DNA of 9,369 nucleotides, from NCBI GenBank assembly GCA_021785335.1, contig JAJYFW010000040.1:1-9369 (forward strand), written 5' to 3'. Positions within the stretch are counted from its first letter, which is position 1. Each line of letters starts with the position of its first letter. Both the position numbers and the translations under genes were made by a program. This document shows positions 6,622 through 9,369 of this stretch, piece by piece. The notes beneath the pieces were generated by a model, which searched no databases, had not been told where the DNA came from, and worked only from the letters and a program-made list of their open reading frames with translations. This DNA comes from Pseudomonadota bacterium (lineage in GTDB: Bacteria > Pseudomonadota > Alphaproteobacteria > Acetobacterales > Acetobacteraceae).

Positions 6622-7451
6622 GCGCGGGTGAGCAGCACCGCAACGTTGCGCGCCGCGACCAGGCGCGAGGCGAAGGCGGCGAGCGGCGAGGTGCCGCCGA
6701 TGACGATCAGCCGCTCGCGCAGCCCGGTCATGGTCGCGAGCCAGTCGCGCGCGTCCTCGCCGTGGACGAGGCGGGTCGCGACGTGCTGCCTGCCGAGCCC
6801 CGCCGCGCGGGCGTGGTCCACCGCCTCGCGCGCCGCTTCCGGCGTGGTGCCCGGCGCGAGGAGGATGACGAGATCCTCGCCGGTCGCGGCGGCCAGCGCG
6901 CAGGCGGTGTCCAGCGCCGGGTCGCGCATGTCGGCGGGCACCGCGACGATGCTGCCGCGCCGCGCCGCCGGCCGTTCCGGCAGCAGCAGGATGGAGCGCG
7001 CGGGCGTCTCCTCCGCCTCGCGCGGGAGCGCGGCGCCGGCGGGCAGGCTGGGCCGGCCGCGCTCGGCGACCACCAGGATGTCGCTCGCGCGGCAGACGGT
7101 GGCGATGCAGGCGGCGGGGTCGCCGCGCACGATCTCGAAGGCGCTGGCGATGCCCACGGCCTTCGCGGCCTCGTCCACCAGCCGCTGCGCGCGCAGCGCG
7201 GCCACGTGCATCTGCGCCTCGATGTCCTCGCTGCTGAGCTTGCTCCAGGTATGGGTCGTGAGCCTTATCTCGCGCGCGAAGGGCAGCGAGGCCATGGTGA
7301 TCAGCGCCTCGTCCTCGACGAACAGCGCGTGCAGGTCGAGGCTGAGCAGCCGCGCCAGTTCCGCCGCCGCCTGCATGGCCGAGGCGTCCATCGCCGCCTG
7401 CCAGAGGCCGACGACCACCCTGCCGTCGTCGTCGCGCGGCTTGGCGCTCAT
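6618..7451 (-). CDS. Universal stress protein (UspA-like), tandem and degenerate
   Basis: This 277-residue soluble protein has two UspA-like halves. The first begins with the strand RVVVGLW (11-17), followed by a helix and LDLHALFVED, and ends with DILVVAERG. The second begins with SIVAVPADM and ends with LIVIGGTSPL and NVAVLLTRA. The alternating strand/helix pattern and the duplication fit USP proteins, but the ATP-binding G-x2-G-x9-G-S/T signature is not intact in either half, so nucleotide binding is doubtful. The ATG at 7451 overlaps the stop of the Lon-family gene (ATGA, 4 nt), and GGGGAGAAG precedes it, so the two are co-transcribed. The longer open frame upstream is a shadow inside the protease gene. 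USP proteins are often part of low-oxygen or stress regulons. The family assignment is moderately secure; the function is not known. Confidence 0.7.
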   Translation of the reverse strand: MSAKPRDDDGRVVVGLWQAAMDASAMQAAAELARLLSLDLHALFVEDEALITMASLPFAREIRLTTHTWSKLSSEDIEAQMHVAALRAQRLVDEAAKAVGIASAFEIVRGDPAACIATVCRASDILVVAERGRPSLPAGAALPREAEETPARSILLLPERPAARRGSIVAVPADMRDPALDTACALAAATGEDLVILLAPGTTPEAAREAVDHARAAGLGRQHVATRLVHGEDARDWLATMTGLRERLIVIGGTSPLAAFASRLVAARNVAVLLTRA

Positions 7452-9369
7452 GTGATCTTCTCCCCGGACTTCTCCGCGGACTTCCCGCCGGACTTCTCCG
7501 CGTCGTTCTCCTTGTGCGCGGCCTTGGCCACCTCGGCGAACCGCCGCAGCCGGTCCTCCACCGCGCGGTTGACGCTGCCGGCGGGATAGAGCCCGTCCGC
7601 GCCGCGCTCGCCCGCCGGCCGGCCGGTCAGCAGCGCGATCCCCTCGTCGATCGTGCGCACGGGATAGACGGCGAACCGGCCGGCGGCGCACGCCTCCACC
7701 ACGTCCTGGCGCAGCATCAGGTGCTGCACGTTGGAGGCGGGGATCAGCACGCCCTGCGTGCCGGTGAGGCCGCGTCCGGCGCAGATGTCGAAATATCCCT
7801 CGATCTTGTCGTTGACGCCGCCGATCGCCTGCACCGCGCCATGCTGGTTCACCGAGCCCGTCACCGCGAGGTCCTGGCGCAGCGGCAGGTCCGAAAGGGC
7901 CGAGAGCAGCGCATACAGCTCCGTGGAGGAGGCGCTGTCGCCGTCGACGCCGCCATAGGTCTGCTCGAACACCAGGCTCGCGGAGAGCGACATCGTCATG
8001 TCGAGGGCGTAACGGCCGGCGAGGAAGCCCGAGAGGATCAGCACGCCCTTGCTGTGCAGCTTGCCGCCCAGCTCCGCCTCGCGCTCGATGTCGAGGATCT
8101 TGCCGCTGCCAGGCCGCACCCGGCAGGTGATGCGCGAGGGGTGGCCGAAGGCGTAGCCCGCGAAGCCGAGCACCGCGAGCCCGTTGATCTGCCCCACGCG
8201 CGCGCCGCTGGTTTCGATCAGCGCGATGTCGCGCAGGACCATCTCCTGGCTGCGCTCGCGGATGCGCGAGAGGCGGTGGATGCGCCGCGCGATCGCGCCG
8301 TCCACGTCCGCGCGCGTCACCGCCTTGCGCGAGGCCTTCGCCGCGAGGTGGCCCGCCTCGACGAGCAGGTCGTGCAGGCCCTCGGCCAGCAGCGTGACCT
8401 TGCGCGCGTCCTCCGCCATGCGCGAGGCATGCTCGACCATGCGCGCGACGGCCCCGCGGTCGAGCGGCAGCAGCTGCTCGCCCGAGGCGATGTCGCCGAT
8501 CATGCGCGCCAGCATCGCCTCGCTCTCGGGCGAGCGGTCGGTGTCGTCGTCGAAATCGGCGAGAACCTTGAATTCCTCGGCGAAGTCCGGGTCGAGCACG
8601 CTCAGCATGTAGTAGAGCAGGCGGTCGCCCATCAGCACCACCTTGACGTCGAGCGGGATCGGGTCCGGCTCCAGCGAAACGGTCATGTTGAGGCCCATGA
8701 AGCGCCCGACGTCCTCGATGGTGATCTCGCGCCGCCGCAGCGCGCGCTTGAGCGCCGACCAGGTGAACGGCTCGGAGAGCAGGCTGCGCGCGTCGAGCAG
8801 CAGCATGCCGCCGTTGGCGCGGTGCAGGGCGCCGGCCTTGATCAGCCGGAAGTCGGTAACGAGCGCGCCCTGGATCTGCAGGTATTCGATGCGCCCGACC
8901 AGGTTCGCGAGCGTGGGGTGCGGCTCCTCCACCACCGGCGCTCCGGGCGAATGGTCCACTTCCGTCACGACGACGTTGACCTCGTAGCGGCCGAACGGCC
9001 CGCCGGTGCGCATCGCCGCCTGCATGGCGCCGGGCTCCGTCGCCTCCGCCGACATCAGCAGCGGCAGGTTCTCCAGCAGGTCGGCGCGGATGGCGTCGAT
9101 ATGCGCGAGCACCGCGGGCAAATCCTCGAACTGCGCGCGCAGCTGCACAAAGAGCTGGGCAACGGCCTGGCTCGCGGTCTCGCGGTCGAGCGCGCGCACC
9201 GCGTCGCGCTGTTCCTTCTCCATGCGCGGGATGGAGCGCAGCGTCTCCTCCAGCTCCTTCTCGAGCTCGCCGATGGCGTCCCGCGTGGCCTGCTGGTCCG
9301 CCTCCGGCCAGGCGTTGAAGTCGGCCGGCGGCACCACCTTGCCGTGGCGCACCGGCGCCATGCCGAAGC
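7448..9369 (-). CDS. Lon-family (LonB-like/AAA_32) ATP-dependent protease, N-terminus outside window
   Basis: This is the C-terminal 640 or so residues of a large serine protease of MEROPS family S16. The frame is open to the window edge; the Met at 9361 sits in a conserved F-G-M-A-P-V-R-H-G-K stretch and is not the start. Numbered from that Met, residues about 20-110 form a charged helical region. At 184-191 GGMLLLDA looks like a Walker B strand in which the usual DE is DA. Helical lid segments lie around 280-350, and the Lon proteolytic domain spans about 380-590. The Ser-Lys dyad is clear: S476 in GDSAS and K519 in GGVNDKIEG, 43 residues apart, the same spacing as S679/K722 in E. coli Lon. 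The length and features match the LonB/YcbZ-like group, not classical LonA. The protein ends in a lysine-rich repetitive tail (EKSG units). It is followed by the UspA-like gene with a 4-nt overlap. It probably has a protein quality-control role. Confidence 0.9.
   Translation of the reverse strand, partial: FGMAPVRHGKVVPPADFNAWPEADQQATRDAIGELEKELEETLRSIPRMEKEQRDAVRALDRETASQAVAQLFVQLRAQFEDLPAVLAHIDAIRADLLENLPLLMSAEATEPGAMQAAMRTGGPFGRYEVNVVVTEVDHSPGAPVVEEPHPTLANLVGRIEYLQIQGALVTDFRLIKAGALHRANGGMLLLDARSLLSEPFTWSALKRALRRREITIEDVGRFMGLNMTVSLEPDPIPLDVKVVLMGDRLLYYMLSVLDPDFAEEFKVLADFDDDTDRSPESEAMLARMIGDIASGEQLLPLDRGAVARMVEHASRMAEDARKVTLLAEGLHDLLVEAGHLAAKASRKAVTRADVDGAIARRIHRLSRIRERSQEMVLRDIALIETSGARVGQINGLAVLGFAGYAFGHPSRITCRVRPGSGKILDIEREAELGGKLHSKGVLILSGFLAGRYALDMTMSLSASLVFEQTYGGVDGDSASSTELYALLSALSDLPLRQDLAVTGSVNQHGAVQAIGGVNDKIEGYFDICAGRGLTGTQGVLIPASNVQHLMLRQDVVEACAAGRFAVYPVRTIDEGIALLTGRPAGERGADGLYPAGSVNRAVEDRLRRFAEVAKAAHKENDAEKSGGKSAEKSGEKIT
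7465..7500 (-). repeat. Three 12-bp tandem repeats encoding the Lon-like protein's tail
   Basis: Three contiguous 12-bp copies occur at 7465-7476, 7477-7488 and 7489-7500 (unit CGGACTTCTCCG on the + strand; the middle copy differs at two bases). A fourth, degenerate copy lies at 7453-7464. Being a multiple of three, the array encodes a four-residue repeat (EKSG/GKSA) at the protease C-terminus. The degenerate copy supplies the GGGGAGAAG that serves as ribosome binding site for the downstream UspA-like gene. Confidence 0.7.

Noticed and set aside
6545..6643. A longer RidA start at 6643
   Set aside because: The added residues do not resemble the family N-terminus and would overlap the FNR-like box and the upstream gene; the ATG at 6544 has a well-placed AGAGGA.
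7452..7691. An 80-residue N-terminal extension of the UspA-like protein
   Set aside because: It would overlap the C-terminal coding region of the protease, is Arg-rich without a pattern, and the ATG at 7451 has a ribosome binding site and a standard ATGA overlap.
9359..9361. ATG at 9361 as the start of the Lon-like protease
   Set aside because: The frame continues to the window edge, and the Met lies inside a conserved family segment; the N-terminal region is missing.
1..9369. CRISPR arrays, tRNA or rRNA genes, insertion sequences, phage attachment sites
   Set aside because: No regularly spaced repeats, tRNA-like cloverleaf, rRNA signature, transposase or terminal inverted repeats were seen on either strand.

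Overview
The window looks like a chromosomal stretch from a very GC-rich proteobacterium. The long antisense open frames throughout are typical of strongly GC-biased third codon positions. The gene content is 4-hydroxybenzoyl-CoA reductase, FNR/FixK-type TTGAT-N4-ATCAA boxes, a hemerythrin and a Lon-type protease. This fits a facultatively anaerobic or microaerobic aromatic degrader, perhaps an alphaproteobacterium related in lifestyle to Rhodopseudomonas or Magnetospirillum. That placement is an inference; there is no rRNA or other taxonomic marker in the window.

Layout. (1) 1-794, + strand: the C-terminal half of an MFS transporter whose start lies outside the window. (2) 795-907: the only sizeable gap. 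It holds a perfect 13-bp-arm inverted repeat with a consensus FNR/FixK/Anr box at its centre, a possible -10 element, a 10-bp palindrome and a strong ribosome binding site. (3) 908-6130, + strand: a tight operon of hcrC (2Fe-2S subunit), hcrA (molybdopterin subunit), hcrB (FAD subunit with the extra 4Fe-4S insertion specific to this enzyme), a hemerythrin-domain protein and a tandem GNAT acetyltransferase. The first four genes are joined by three identical TGATG stop/start overlaps. (4) 6137-9369, - strand: a RidA-family protein with its own FNR-like box upstream, a degenerate universal-stress-protein homologue, and a large Lon-family protease (N-terminus cut off by the window edge). The last two overlap by ATGA. 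The two gene sets converge at about 6131-6136.

How it may work together. HcrABC removes the phenolic hydroxyl of 4-hydroxybenzoyl-CoA to give benzoyl-CoA, the central intermediate of anaerobic aromatic degradation. The enzyme is oxygen-sensitive and needs low-potential electrons. The consensus anaerobic-regulator box upstream and the translationally coupled hemerythrin suggest an oxygen-responsive module. The acetyltransferase might modify a pathway enzyme (for example the acyl-CoA ligase, as known in R. palustris) or act on a metabolite; this is inference. The same 16-nt sequence (GCCTTGATCCAGATCA) occurs upstream of the RidA gene, which suggests both units belong to one low-oxygen regulon. 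The 4-hydroxybenzoate-CoA ligase, the ferredoxin and the regulator gene are not in the window.
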